DNA of 64,000 nt from Bacillota bacterium (lineage in GTDB: Bacteria > Bacillota > Clostridia > Acetivibrionales > DSM-1351): contig JAEWAX010000041.1 of NCBI GenBank assembly GCA_023391425.1, positions 134,949 to 198,948 on the forward strand, in the 5' to 3' direction. Shown piece after piece: positions 47,154 through 55,898 of the stretch. A program made the translations under genes and the position numbers. Every line of letters begins with the position of its first letter. Within the stretch, counting starts at the first letter, position 1. The notes below the pieces were generated by a model. It did not search any database, was not told the DNA's origin, and worked only from the letters and a program-made list of their open reading frames with translations.

Positions 47154-47747
47154 TTACCTACAGGCAGTGAACCCCATTATAGTCCTGATATAATTCGCTT
47201 GCTCTTTTGAGGTTAATAGCTCTAATAATTTAAATGCAACGTCCATCCCTGTTGACGGATTCCATGATGTGATTATATTTCCATCAATCACTATTGGTTC
47301 ATTTATAACATTTGCACCGTACCCTCTTAGTGTGTCTTGCCTTATTCCATTCTTTAAGTTATATGTGGTCGCTCTTTTCCCTTTTAGAATGCCACTTCTT
47401 CCAAGCGGCAGTGCTCCTACACAAATAGATGCTATAATTTTATTTTTTTCATAAAATTCTCTGATGATTTGTAAAAATGCCTCCTGATACGAGCTCTCAT
47501 AAAATCCATATTCTTCAAAACCGCCAGGAATAGCTAAAGCATCAAAATCATTTACCTTCACCTGAGAAATTGTCAAATCAGTAATAATATTTACATTAAA
47601 TGAACTTGTTACTTGATTATTAATTCCGCATGTAATAAGCTCTGTTGTCCTATCTCCATCAACTAGATTCCATCCAATAACATCAGTAAAAACTGATGCT
47701 TCATACATTTCAAACCCATTCGCTAATAAAAGTAATACCTTTTTCAT
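47154..47747 (-). CDS. DJ-1/PfpI-family protein
   Basis: The start is taken at the ATG at 47745-47747, which follows a GGGGGT site. The 197-residue protein has the flavodoxin-like DJ-1 fold: MKKVLLLLANGFEMYEASV with the conserved Glu, DALAIPGGFEEYGF, and the nucleophile-elbow Cys in IASICVGALPLG. The family includes glyoxalase/deglycase, chaperone and protease relatives. The function here is likely stress-related, without a specific substrate. It is 58 bases from the DUF5131 gene on the same strand. Confidence 0.88.
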   Translation of the reverse strand: MKKVLLLLANGFEMYEASVFTDVIGWNLVDGDRTTELITCGINNQVTSSFNVNIITDLTISQVKVNDFDALAIPGGFEEYGFYESSYQEAFLQIIREFYEKNKIIASICVGALPLGRSGILKGKRATTYNLKNGIRQDTLRGYGANVINEPIVIDGNIITSWNPSTGMDVAFKLLELLTSKEQANYIRTIMGFTACR

Positions 47748-47922
47748 TATTACCCCCATGAAACCCCATATTTATATAATCTTCTTTATTACGCTGACCG
47801 TGCTTTTATAAGCACTTCCTCATCTTTTAGGTATCCCCATCTTCTCAATTGTTTGCCATGTTAAGCTGAGTTTCCGCTTCATTATATACTACAATTGTAA
47901 ATTTTGGAACCGTACTTATCAT

Positions 47923-48879
47923 CTATGCCTTAGTACCAATACCATGATGTAATAAATCTAAAACCGCATTTTCACTCTCTAAGTTGTCATAGTCCTTATT
48001 CCATCCATAGAGAATACCATTAAGTTGATTTACTAATACATATTGTGCAAGTTGCTGTAACCCTTCTTCTTTAGCACATTTTACAAAAGTTCTATTTCTG
48101 ATGTCATGATGCTCACTAAACATATCTTTGTCACAAGGAGCGATTTCGCACTCCCAACAACCCTTAATCCCTTTCTCCGTGCAACAGTTATATTGGTAAC
48201 ACCCACTTTCACTTATGTATCTGCCACAACAATTTGTTTTTGATTTGCACCCTCCGCAGTGGTCGGCCTCGTGACAAAAAGTACATATTAATCCACAATA
48301 CCCTACACTTTGAGCTATTTCATCTGGTGTGGCAACATATCTAATATAGTAATCCTCATAAGGCATCACAGTATGGCGATGGACAGGGTAATATTGTTCA
48401 TTTGTTAATGCGGCAATTCTTGTAGTAGCTTTTGGTATTGCTTTTGTCATAATATTTTCTAAGCCTAAAGCTAAATAAAAATGTTTACTTATCATCTGTA
48501 AAATTTCACTTAAATAACTATCCTTTTCATATTCAGAACACAAATCTAATCGTAGTATACCAACGTTTTTTAAGTAGTCGAAATTACCCTTATTAAAAAT
48601 TTCTATAGTTCCGACCGTTTTTCTTATAACCTTGTCAACAATGGCAAATCGTATGTACTGTTTATTTATATACTCTTCAAGCCAAAATGAAATACAATTT
48701 TTCATTTTCTCTAATGTGGTATAAACAAAATCACTGGTACAATTATCACTATTAAATAGTTCTGCAGCTTTTACATCAGAATAGCAGCTTAGCAGATCTT
48801 CCGCATCCTCTATTTGAACCTTTCTAAAAAGAAAATGTGTAGTTTCAAAAGTAGGACATTCTTCGTAAATATTCTTCAT
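47923..48879 (-). CDS. GNAT acetyltransferase fused to a Cys-rich DUF3795 domain
   Basis: The 318-residue protein has two parts. Residues 1-185 resemble a RimJ/RimL-type GNAT domain (TTHFLFRKVQIEDAEDLLSC, then AIVDKVIRKTVGTIEIFN). Residues 190-270 form a cysteine-rich DUF3795-like module (VGYCGLICTFCHEADHCGGC, then NCCGRYISESGCYQYNCC) that probably binds zinc or an iron-sulfur cluster. The cofactor groove motif of GNAT is weak here. The fusion suggests a modified substrate delivered by the metal module. That is inference. The start has an AAAGGG site. Confidence 0.8.
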   Translation of the reverse strand: MKNIYEECPTFETTHFLFRKVQIEDAEDLLSCYSDVKAAELFNSDNCTSDFVYTTLEKMKNCISFWLEEYINKQYIRFAIVDKVIRKTVGTIEIFNKGNFDYLKNVGILRLDLCSEYEKDSYLSEILQMISKHFYLALGLENIMTKAIPKATTRIAALTNEQYYPVHRHTVMPYEDYYIRYVATPDEIAQSVGYCGLICTFCHEADHCGGCKSKTNCCGRYISESGCYQYNCCTEKGIKGCWECEIAPCDKDMFSEHHDIRNRTFVKCAKEEGLQQLAQYVLVNQLNGILYGWNKDYDNLESENAVLDLLHHGIGTKA

Positions 48880-49180
48880 ATATTATCCCTTTTCATTTTT
48901 TATTTTAAAAAACAAGTTAATTTGTTATTCCATTATATACCATAGCTAAAATCTAAGCAAGAAATTTTAGAACATTTGTTCTTGTTTTTCTCTATACACT
49001 TACAAAAGCTTTTCATCTAGCCATATTGATACTTTATTCCATAAAAGTATTAAACTATATATTATGCCTTCTTTTGTAGTAGAATAGAATCATACATATT
49101 ATAATAATTTGTTTTTTAATCCAAAAATTATATTTTCTTATTAAAGTTATTTATATATTACATAAATTTCAAAGATAATC

Positions 49181-49210
49181 GAACCATTTTCCTTTTTGAT
49201 GTGTATATAA
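49181..49210 (+). promoter_or_regulatory. Possible ECF-type promoter upstream of the sigma factor
   Basis: GAACC (49181-49185) and TGTATA (49202-49207) are separated by about 16 bases, close to the -35 GAAAC / -10 CGTA spacing of ECF sigma promoters. An autoregulated promoter is expected here. The rest of the 48880-49230 gap is AT-rich with no gene. Confidence 0.35.
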
Positions 49211-49230
49211 GATGAACAGCCACGGAAGGA

Positions 49231-49785
49231 GTGATATCTACGATAGAAAGTATTAGCAAAAAAAATGCAGAGCTGCTTTATAGTGAACACTCTAGTTACG
49301 TCTATAGAATTGCACTTTTTCTTACGAAATCGAAATCACTAGCAGAAGACGTAACCCAAGAAACCTTTATTCAAGTATTTAATAAATATCATATGTACGA
49401 CTTAAACAGACCTATTGAGCCATGGATATATCAGATTACAATTAATACTTGCCGCAACATGTATAGAAAATCTAAATGGCTTAGTTTTATTGGACATCCT
49501 CAAGAGCAAGAGAGTAATGATTTAATTGAAGAGACATTTTTCAAGGAGCAGGAAAAAATAGAACTCTGGGAAGAAATAAACAGACTCTCTCAGAAGAGTA
49601 GAGAGATAATTGTGCTTCATTTTTATCTAGACATGAAATTAAATGAAGTATCAACAGTTCTGAATATTCCATTGGGTACTTGCAAGTCGAGATTAAATAC
49701 TGCCTTAACTTCTTTGAGAAAGAACTTCAAGGATAGTGCTAAATTACATATCATAGAAGGAGGAAAATATGATGAGGCTATCTGA
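49231..49785 (+). CDS. ECF-type RNA polymerase sigma factor
   Basis: The 184-residue protein has region 2 (YRIALFLTKSKSLAEDVTQE with TFIQVFNKY) and region 4 (INRLSQKSREIIVLHFYLDM, then VSTVLNIPLGTCKSRLNTA), the full set of an ECF sigma factor. The GTG at 49231 is the only canonical start in reach, but it abuts the GGAAGGAG site. An ATA at 49243 has the ideal spacing, so the true start is uncertain. It overlaps the anti-sigma-like gene by 17 bases, indicating coupling. Confidence 0.9.
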   Translation: MISTIESISKKNAELLYSEHSSYVYRIALFLTKSKSLAEDVTQETFIQVFNKYHMYDLNRPIEPWIYQITINTCRNMYRKSKWLSFIGHPQEQESNDLIEETFFKEQEKIELWEEINRLSQKSREIIVLHFYLDMKLNEVSTVLNIPLGTCKSRLNTALTSLRKNFKDSAKLHIIEGGKYDEAI

Positions 49786-50776
49786 TTCGAATATAGGTGA
49801 AATCATTAAAGGAGCTTTAGATAATTATAACCCATCTACTTCTTTTGAAGAAACCTGGAGTAAGCAACAAGAAAAGAGGAACTCTAGCCATCAAAAGAGG
49901 AATTTAAGCCTTCGAAAAAGGTATGCTATTCCTTTAGTCTCCATGATTATGTGTATTGCTTTATTTACTGTTGGCTTCGCAAGCTACCAAATCGCAAGGA
50001 AGGTAGATAAAACTGATTACCCTTTTGTAGATGATGCAGATGTTATTGGTAAATGGAAGACTGTTGATTTTGTGCAGAATATATCAGATTTCAATCAAGG
50101 CAAACGTTCCACTAACATAGAATTATACCTTACTGATTTAGTATTTATTAAGTTAGGCAGTATGTTAAGCGCAGTTGAAAATGGAAATCTCGCGCAGACT
50201 ACAACTACCTGGACTAAAGGAAAAATACTAAACACAAAGGATAAAACTGCAGGTAATTATGATATAAGGGATATAAACGGAAAAACTTATTTATTTATGC
50301 AGTGGAAGAGCGGCGACTATATATTTAGGGGAATGGAACCCTATTATTACGTTCTTGAAAAGGTTGATAGTCAAGATTATTCGAATTATCAAGTGAAGGT
50401 TGTGAAAGAGGACAAAATCGACTACCCCTTTGAAGAAAGTGCTCAGATGCTTGGAAGCTGGGAATGTGTCGATTTTGTAAAGGAAATTGATCAATTTGAA
50501 CCAGGTTTAAAAGCTTGGCTTGATGATTTATATTTAACGAAACTTGTACTTTATTATAACGGTAAAATTGTATTTTCAACTATAGACGGGGAATATTCTA
50601 ATGTAAATAATTGTTGGACGAAAGGATTAATAATTAATAAGAGATTTAAGACCGCTAGTAAGTGTACAATTAAAGAAATAGATGGCAATACGTATATGTT
50701 CTATGAATGGAAAAGTGGAGACTATACTTATAGGGGTATGAAACCTAACTACTTTGTACTCAAAAAAGTTGATTAG
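49769..50776 (+). CDS. Anti-sigma-like membrane protein with two tandem beta domains
   Basis: The 335-residue protein has a cytoplasmic N-terminus of about 50 residues that would bind the sigma factor, one membrane helix (about 53-72), and an extracellular part of two tandem homologous units (about 83-200 and 218-335). Each unit runs DYPF..., then W-x-x-VDFV, then a TKG-containing segment, then a WKSGDY-x-x-RGM-x-P-x-Y/F-x-VL-x-KVD ending. The ending is reminiscent of the beta domain found in BlaR1-related regulators. The domain is probably the signal receiver. The start has a GAAGGAGG site. An extra copy of the last 47 codons lies at 52310. Confidence 0.82.
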   Translation: MMRLSDSNIGEIIKGALDNYNPSTSFEETWSKQQEKRNSSHQKRNLSLRKRYAIPLVSMIMCIALFTVGFASYQIARKVDKTDYPFVDDADVIGKWKTVDFVQNISDFNQGKRSTNIELYLTDLVFIKLGSMLSAVENGNLAQTTTTWTKGKILNTKDKTAGNYDIRDINGKTYLFMQWKSGDYIFRGMEPYYYVLEKVDSQDYSNYQVKVVKEDKIDYPFEESAQMLGSWECVDFVKEIDQFEPGLKAWLDDLYLTKLVLYYNGKIVFSTIDGEYSNVNNCWTKGLIINKRFKTASKCTIKEIDGNTYMFYEWKSGDYTYRGMKPNYFVLKKVD

Positions 50777-50938
50777 TGTGTATAAAATAGTTCTAAGAAA
50801 TATGAAAATTTAAGTTAGTAATTAAGTAGTTCACCTTTTTAATTACTATTTCGATTGGCAAGTATAAAAATGCTACCTCAAAGTAGTAATTTAATGTAAC
50901 TGTATTTCAAATTACCGATATTAGAGGAGAAAATTAAG

Positions 50939-52252
50939 TTGAAAAAATTTTGTGCAGTGCTTTTAGTAATAGTAATGACTTTGGTGGGATGTAGCCCATC
51001 CCAAATAAAGCAATCAGATCAATCTGTAGAATCAAAACCAGCATTACAAACAGAAACAGCAGTACAATCAGAGCAAGCAAAATCAACCACTCAAACTGAG
51101 TTGCAGTACAGGACCTCACTTTCGCCCAGCAATAAGTTGAGTATCGTAAGACATCCTTCAGCAGCAGACTTATCTGGTATTCATCCAGATAAAATGACTG
51201 AGTTGCCGAGCTATAATACGGATTCTACTGAAGGGTGGCAAGTAGATCTAAGAAGTAGGGATGTTTCTGGGCTTGACTTAAAAGGTAAGCTTAATGATTT
51301 GCTATTTGCTGATTTTGACAGTAAGACTAAATGGCCTGATGAGTTACCTGATGGCTTTAATACCACGACTATCATGGAAATGGGAAAGAATCCGGGTCTA
51401 GGTGTAAGAGATCTACATAAAAAAGGCATCACTGGGAAGGGAGTTGGTTTGGCAATAATTGACCAAGGATTGTTAGTTGGCCACGTTGAATATAAAGATC
51501 AATTAAAAATGTATGAAGAAATTCACTGTGTTGATGAACAGGCAGCAATGCATGGACCTGCAGTTGCATCTATCGCTGTTGGTAAGACGGTTGGAGTAGC
51601 GCCACAAGCCGACCTTTATTATATTGCTGAAACTCATGGACTTTTTTCAGGTCAAGGAAATTTTGATTACGACCTTTCATGGCTTGCAAAATCAATAGAC
51701 CGCATTGTTGAAGTTAATAGGACATTACCAAAAGATAAAAAAATTAGGGTAATTTCAATTTCTTTAGGAATAGGAGGCGGTTTGAATGGATATGAGAAAG
51801 CGCTTAAATCCATTGAAGAGGCAAAAAAGGAAGGAATATATACAGTATATGTTGATAGTAACCCATATTTAGGTCTTGGTCGTGATCCCTTAAAAAGCGC
51901 TGATAATATTAATTCCTTTACTCTAGGATTGTTTTTAAAAAAAAATCAATCAAATAGCAAAAATAGTTTTTTTCCACCATATAAAAATAATAAGCTTATA
52001 ATTCCTATGGACTCGAGATGTACTGCAAGCCCAACAGGGGCTAGTGATTATGTGTTTTATAGAACAGGTGGTATGAGCTGGACAGTACCATATGTTGCAG
52101 GCTTATATGCGCTAGCATGTCAGGTTAATCCTGATATTACACCCGAAGTTTTCTGGGAACAAGCATTAAATACAGGCGATGTTAATAAGCAAAATCTAGG
52201 TAAAATAGTTAATCCGGCGAAGCTGCTTGAAAGTATCAAAAAGATAAAGTAA
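50939..52252 (+). CDS. Subtilisin-like (S8) lipoprotein protease
   Basis: The start is a TTG nine bases after AGAGGAG. The 437-residue protein has a lipoprotein signal ending LVGC (Cys18) and a Gln/Ser/Thr-rich linker. A peptidase-S8 domain runs from about 145 with Asp175 in LAIIDQGLLVGHVEY, His205 in HGPAVASIAVG and Ser380 in GGMSWTVPYVAG. The usual GTS motif is GMS. All three catalytic residues are present, so it is probably active at the outer face of the membrane. It follows the sigma/anti-sigma pair and is flanked by a duplication of the anti-sigma 3' end. Confidence 0.9.
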   Translation: MKKFCAVLLVIVMTLVGCSPSQIKQSDQSVESKPALQTETAVQSEQAKSTTQTELQYRTSLSPSNKLSIVRHPSAADLSGIHPDKMTELPSYNTDSTEGWQVDLRSRDVSGLDLKGKLNDLLFADFDSKTKWPDELPDGFNTTTIMEMGKNPGLGVRDLHKKGITGKGVGLAIIDQGLLVGHVEYKDQLKMYEEIHCVDEQAAMHGPAVASIAVGKTVGVAPQADLYYIAETHGLFSGQGNFDYDLSWLAKSIDRIVEVNRTLPKDKKIRVISISLGIGGGLNGYEKALKSIEEAKKEGIYTVYVDSNPYLGLGRDPLKSADNINSFTLGLFLKKNQSNSKNSFFPPYKNNKLIIPMDSRCTASPTGASDYVFYRTGGMSWTVPYVAGLYALACQVNPDITPEVFWEQALNTGDVNKQNLGKIVNPAKLLESIKKIK

Positions 52253-52309
52253 AAAAACGAGTTCTGTAAACCATTTTTATTATCAAAAGATAGACTATGA
52301 TTAGCAAAT

Positions 52310-52450
52310 AATAAGAGATATAAGACCGCTAGTAAGTGTACAATTAAAGAAATAGATGGCAACACGTATATGTTTTATGAGTGGAAGTGTGGAGACTATA
52401 CTTATAGGGGCTGGACACCTTCCTACTATGTACTTAAAAAAGTTGATTAG
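52310..52450 (+). pseudogene. Duplicated 3' fragment of the anti-sigma-like gene
   Basis: The 141 bases align without gaps to 50636-50776, with 14 mismatches by hand count (about 90% identity). They are open to the same stop codon and encode ...YEWKCGDYTYRGWTPSYYV, followed by the LKKVD end. No start codon or ribosome binding site precedes them. The fragment is a remnant of a tandem duplication that brackets the S8 protease gene. Confidence 0.88.
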
Positions 52451-52481
52451 GAGTACCCTTAACTTTCCTTTTTGAAATATA

Positions 52482-52538
52482 AAAAAAGGCTGTTGCACAA
52501 TGAATAAATATTTATTCACTGGACAGCAGCCCAATTTT
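52482..52538. terminator. Terminator-like long hairpin after the duplicated fragment
   Basis: GGCTGTTG and CAGCAGCC bracket an inner palindrome TGAATAAATATTTATTCA. The structure is preceded by seven A and followed by five T residues, so it can work on either strand. Confidence 0.8.
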
Positions 52539-52694
52539 TGTCCTTGAAAATAGTAAAATCGTATATATTCATGAGAAGTAATTGCTTTATCCATATCCAA
52601 AACACAAAGGAAGAGTTATTTGTACAGGAATTATGGGGTTTCGTTCAGTTGAGTGGTTTATAATGATTACGAAATACTCAACTACACATTATGC

Positions 52695-53720
52695 TCAAAT
52701 TGAGAATGTAGAAGGTAAGACCATAGCAACCATTAGCCTATTAAACTTTTCTGGTTCCTCAAAGCAGGCGCTGTGTGCTGACTGTTCAAACCAGACAAGT
52801 TCTTTTTTTGGTGCTTTTATTACATGAAAGAACTTTTCAGCCACAACTGACGAAACCTGATAGTCATGTCTTCCAAGAAAAAAATATACGGGTATTTCAA
52901 GCTCTTTTATCGTATTAAATAAATCCGTTTTTAAGAATTCTCTCTGAGAGAGCGCGTTTCTCGCGGGTGCGTTAAGTGACTTGCAAAAGCGGACGATATC
53001 TGCAAGGTTATATTCCGGGGATGTAAAATACCTAATAATAAACTTACTAATACTTTTTGAGCCATAAATCGCACCACCAAAATAGTTTAGCCACTTCCTC
53101 TGTGTGCGAATGCCTGTAACTCCAGAAGAATAAACACCATTTTGCGGTTCACCGATTGATGTAATCTCATGTATGGCTCTTTCGTTCTTTTGCTCTTTTG
53201 CAGCCCGGAGTGTAAATCGGTAGGATTCAAGCTCGCTTTCCGGCATACTGGCTACCTGTCCGGTACCAACATACGCGTAAAAAAGCTCCGGGTGTTGTGA
53301 AGCCGCAAGAATTCCAAGAAGAGTCCCCCACGAATGCGCCAACAGATAGATTTTCTCTTTTTCGAGGAGCTTTTTGAGATACATTGCCAAATCGCAGAGA
53401 TCCTGCACAAACATTTGGATACAAAGCGGAGCCTCGGCATCCCGTTTGGTGTATGATTTTCCGCAAGCACGCTGATCCCAATAAACCACAACAAAGCTCT
53501 TTTCGAGCGCTGCATTATAGTACCTGAAGAGTGGAGTTTCAGCGGAACCTGGTCCTCCATGAACAAGCAGCAGTACAGGATTGCTACAGTCTTCGCCCCG
53601 GATGATAACTGACTGCTTTGTGTCTCCAAGCGGCGCCATATGCATCTCCGCAATGCTGTTTTTCAAAATATTTCCCCGCGCATCTTTATAAGTAGGAGTG
53701 TGAGCACTTAATATTGACAT
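52695..53720 (-). CDS. Alpha/beta hydrolase, proline iminopeptidase-like
   Basis: The 341-residue cytoplasmic hydrolase has the oxyanion-loop HGGPGSAE, then VVYWDQRACGKS, the nucleophile elbow AHSWGTLLG (Ser130), an Asp in FFLGRHDYQV and a His in FEQSAHSACFEEP. This layout is that of S33 proline iminopeptidases and related hydrolases. The coding sequence is visibly richer in G+C than its neighbours, with many GCG/CGG triplets, which suggests recent acquisition. It stands alone between the S8 locus and the ABC exporter. The start has a GGAGGG site. Confidence 0.88.
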   Translation of the reverse strand: MSILSAHTPTYKDARGNILKNSIAEMHMAPLGDTKQSVIIRGEDCSNPVLLLVHGGPGSAETPLFRYYNAALEKSFVVVYWDQRACGKSYTKRDAEAPLCIQMFVQDLCDLAMYLKKLLEKEKIYLLAHSWGTLLGILAASQHPELFYAYVGTGQVASMPESELESYRFTLRAAKEQKNERAIHEITSIGEPQNGVYSSGVTGIRTQRKWLNYFGGAIYGSKSISKFIIRYFTSPEYNLADIVRFCKSLNAPARNALSQREFLKTDLFNTIKELEIPVYFFLGRHDYQVSSVVAEKFFHVIKAPKKELVWFEQSAHSACFEEPEKFNRLMVAMVLPSTFSI

Positions 53721-54053
53721 AGGATACCCTCCGAAAAGTTTATGCTCTGATTATATAAATAATATCCAGTCGCACTTTCAAATTATTCTGCCTTAATACC
53801 TAAAACTACCATCTATACTACCATTGGAATTAATTGACGTCAAAGTATTTTTATTATTATAAGTACCGCTCTATTCAGTTGCCAACGTATAAATTTCTTA
53901 GTTCGCAATCTTTTGCTGATGCATAGCATCTAAATATAATGCTTTTAACTTATTGTTTTTTTAATGCTACATAAATAACTAATCATACTGCTAGTATTAA
54001 AGGCAAAATAATACTTACTATACTATAAAACATTCTAGTTTTTACATATTCCC
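53721..54053. other. Intergenic stretch with no supported gene
   Basis: AT-rich. A 27-codon minus-strand frame with a membrane-like peptide (MFYSIVSIILPLILAV) broken by TGA lies just after the ABC gene stop, but it has no ribosome binding site. No terminator was recognised. Confidence 0.4.
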
Positions 54054-55898
54054 CTATATCGCCATTCCAGTCTTGAATTGACTGTTATACAAGTTTGCGT
54101 AGAATCCATTTTGCTCTAGCAACTCAGTATGTGTCCCCTTTTCCACAATTCTGCCTTGATCTATTACCAATATGCAATCCGCATTTTTGATAGTGCTTAA
54201 CCTATGCGCAATAATAAAACTAGTTCTACCCTTCATTAGTGTTAACAGAGCCTTCTGTATTTTCAGCTCTGTTCTTGTATCTATTGAAGATGTGGCTTCA
54301 TCAAGTATCAGTACTCTTGGGTCAGCTAGTATCGCCCTTGCTATCGCAATCAACTGTCTTTGTCCCTGCGAAATATTTGAAGCGTTGTCGGCCAGCACAG
54401 TATCATACCCTTCCGGCATATGCATTATGAATGAGTGTGCATTTGCCAACTTAGCTGCTTGTATTACTTCTTCATCTGTCGCATCTAGCCTTCCATATCG
54501 TATGTTGTCAGCAACCGATTCTGAGAAAAGGTATGTGTCCTGCAGCACCATTCCCACGCTCTTGCGCAGGCTTTTTCGAGTCAGCTCTCGAATATCTTTT
54601 CCATCAATCATAATTTTTCCGCTGTCAATGCCATAGAACCTAGTCAGCAAGCTAATAATTGTAGTCTTGCCTGCGCCAGTGGGCCCTACTATCGCTATCT
54701 GCTCTCCTTGTTTAGCTGCTATAGTAAAATCCTTAAGAACTTCCTTACCCTGTTCGTATGAAAACGTTACCGCTTTAAAGGAAATGTCACCCTTTACAGC
54801 CTCAATATCCTTTGCGCCAGTATCATCTTCTTCCTTCTCTTCATCCATTATCTCGAAAACGCGTTCTGCTCCCGCAAGTGCAGATTGAATTGTATTAAAC
54901 AAATTAGCTATCTCACTCAGAGGTCTAGCAAAGTTCTTCATATAGAGCAGAAATGTAAACACAATACCTACCGTTATAGGCTCACCATTTAATATCAGAT
55001 ATCCTCCTGCCACTGAAACAATCAGATAAGTTGTATTATTGATGACATTCATCACTGGCCCCATAATTCCCGATATTCCCTGTGCCATAGTACTGCTTTT
55101 CTTAAGCTTGTTGTTAATTTCATTAAACTGCTGTTTAACTTTTTCTTCACGTCCGAAAAGCTTTACAACCTTTTGACCTGAGACAATCTCTTCTACAAAT
55201 CCGTTCAGCTCACCAAGGTTCTGCTGTTGCTCGCGGAAATACTTTTTCGTAACTTTAGCTATCCCCTTTGTTGCAAGAAACATTATTGGAATAGTAATAA
55301 GAGATATCATTGTTAACTTTGGGCTCAGAAGTAGCATTGCTACTAACATTCCGGTAATGTTTATTACTCCCGAAAAAAGCTGAGTCACATTTTGAGATAG
55401 CGTCGTATTTATGTTGTCGACATCATTTGTCAACCTGCTCATCAAATCCCCACTTGAACTTTTATCAAAGAAAACCAGAGGCAGTCTCTGAAAGCTGGCA
55501 AACAATTCTTTTCGTATTTGTGCCGAAGTTTTCTGCGCGACATCTATCATAAAGGAATTCTGGAAATATGCAGTGGCAACATTTACAAGATATATTACTA
55601 ACAGCAGTGCGCAAATCATTATCAGTCCAGTTAAATCCTTCCTTGCAATATACTCGTCTATAACAATTCCATTCACTCTGGTTCCCACTATGCCTATTAT
55701 TGTTGATACAAGTGAGAATATGAAGACCATTATGATTATCTTTTTCTGCCCAGCCAAATATCCCACCAGTCTTCTTAATGTTCCTTTTGCATTTTTTAGC
55801 TTAACTGGCTCTCTATGCAAATTAGCACCTGGCTCTCCACTTCTACCTGGTCTAATAGAAAACTTTGGCCCTTCATTTCTCTGTTCACTAACCGACAT
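54054..55898 (-). CDS. ABC exporter half-transporter with canonical Walker B
   Basis: The start is the ATG at 55896-55898, nine bases after GGGGAGGAGG and overlapping the upstream gene by 11 bases. The 614-residue protein has a charged N-terminal leader, six membrane helices and a nucleotide-binding domain. Walker A is GPTGAGKTT, the signature is degenerate (ISQGQRQLIAIA, with Gln where Gly is usual), and Walker B is VLILDEATSSID with the catalytic Glu. It pairs with the half-transporter at 55888-57621, of the BmrCD/TM287-288 heterodimer kind, to export drugs or lipids. Confidence 0.93.
   Translation of the reverse strand: MSVSEQRNEGPKFSIRPGRSGEPGANLHREPVKLKNAKGTLRRLVGYLAGQKKIIIMVFIFSLVSTIIGIVGTRVNGIVIDEYIARKDLTGLIMICALLLVIYLVNVATAYFQNSFMIDVAQKTSAQIRKELFASFQRLPLVFFDKSSSGDLMSRLTNDVDNINTTLSQNVTQLFSGVINITGMLVAMLLLSPKLTMISLITIPIMFLATKGIAKVTKKYFREQQQNLGELNGFVEEIVSGQKVVKLFGREEKVKQQFNEINNKLKKSSTMAQGISGIMGPVMNVINNTTYLIVSVAGGYLILNGEPITVGIVFTFLLYMKNFARPLSEIANLFNTIQSALAGAERVFEIMDEEKEEDDTGAKDIEAVKGDISFKAVTFSYEQGKEVLKDFTIAAKQGEQIAIVGPTGAGKTTIISLLTRFYGIDSGKIMIDGKDIRELTRKSLRKSVGMVLQDTYLFSESVADNIRYGRLDATDEEVIQAAKLANAHSFIMHMPEGYDTVLADNASNISQGQRQLIAIARAILADPRVLILDEATSSIDTRTELKIQKALLTLMKGRTSFIIAHRLSTIKNADCILVIDQGRIVEKGTHTELLEQNGFYANLYNSQFKTGMAI

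Noticed and set aside
52582..52827. 81-codon plus-strand frame between the duplicated fragment and the hydrolase gene
   Set aside because: Half of it is antisense to the hydrolase gene, there is no ribosome binding site, and no family is recognisable.
53950..54033. Small membrane-peptide gene after the ABC exporter
   Set aside because: The frame is interrupted by TGA after 16 codons and lacks a ribosome binding site. A 27-codon hydrophobic frame is easily random in AT-rich DNA.
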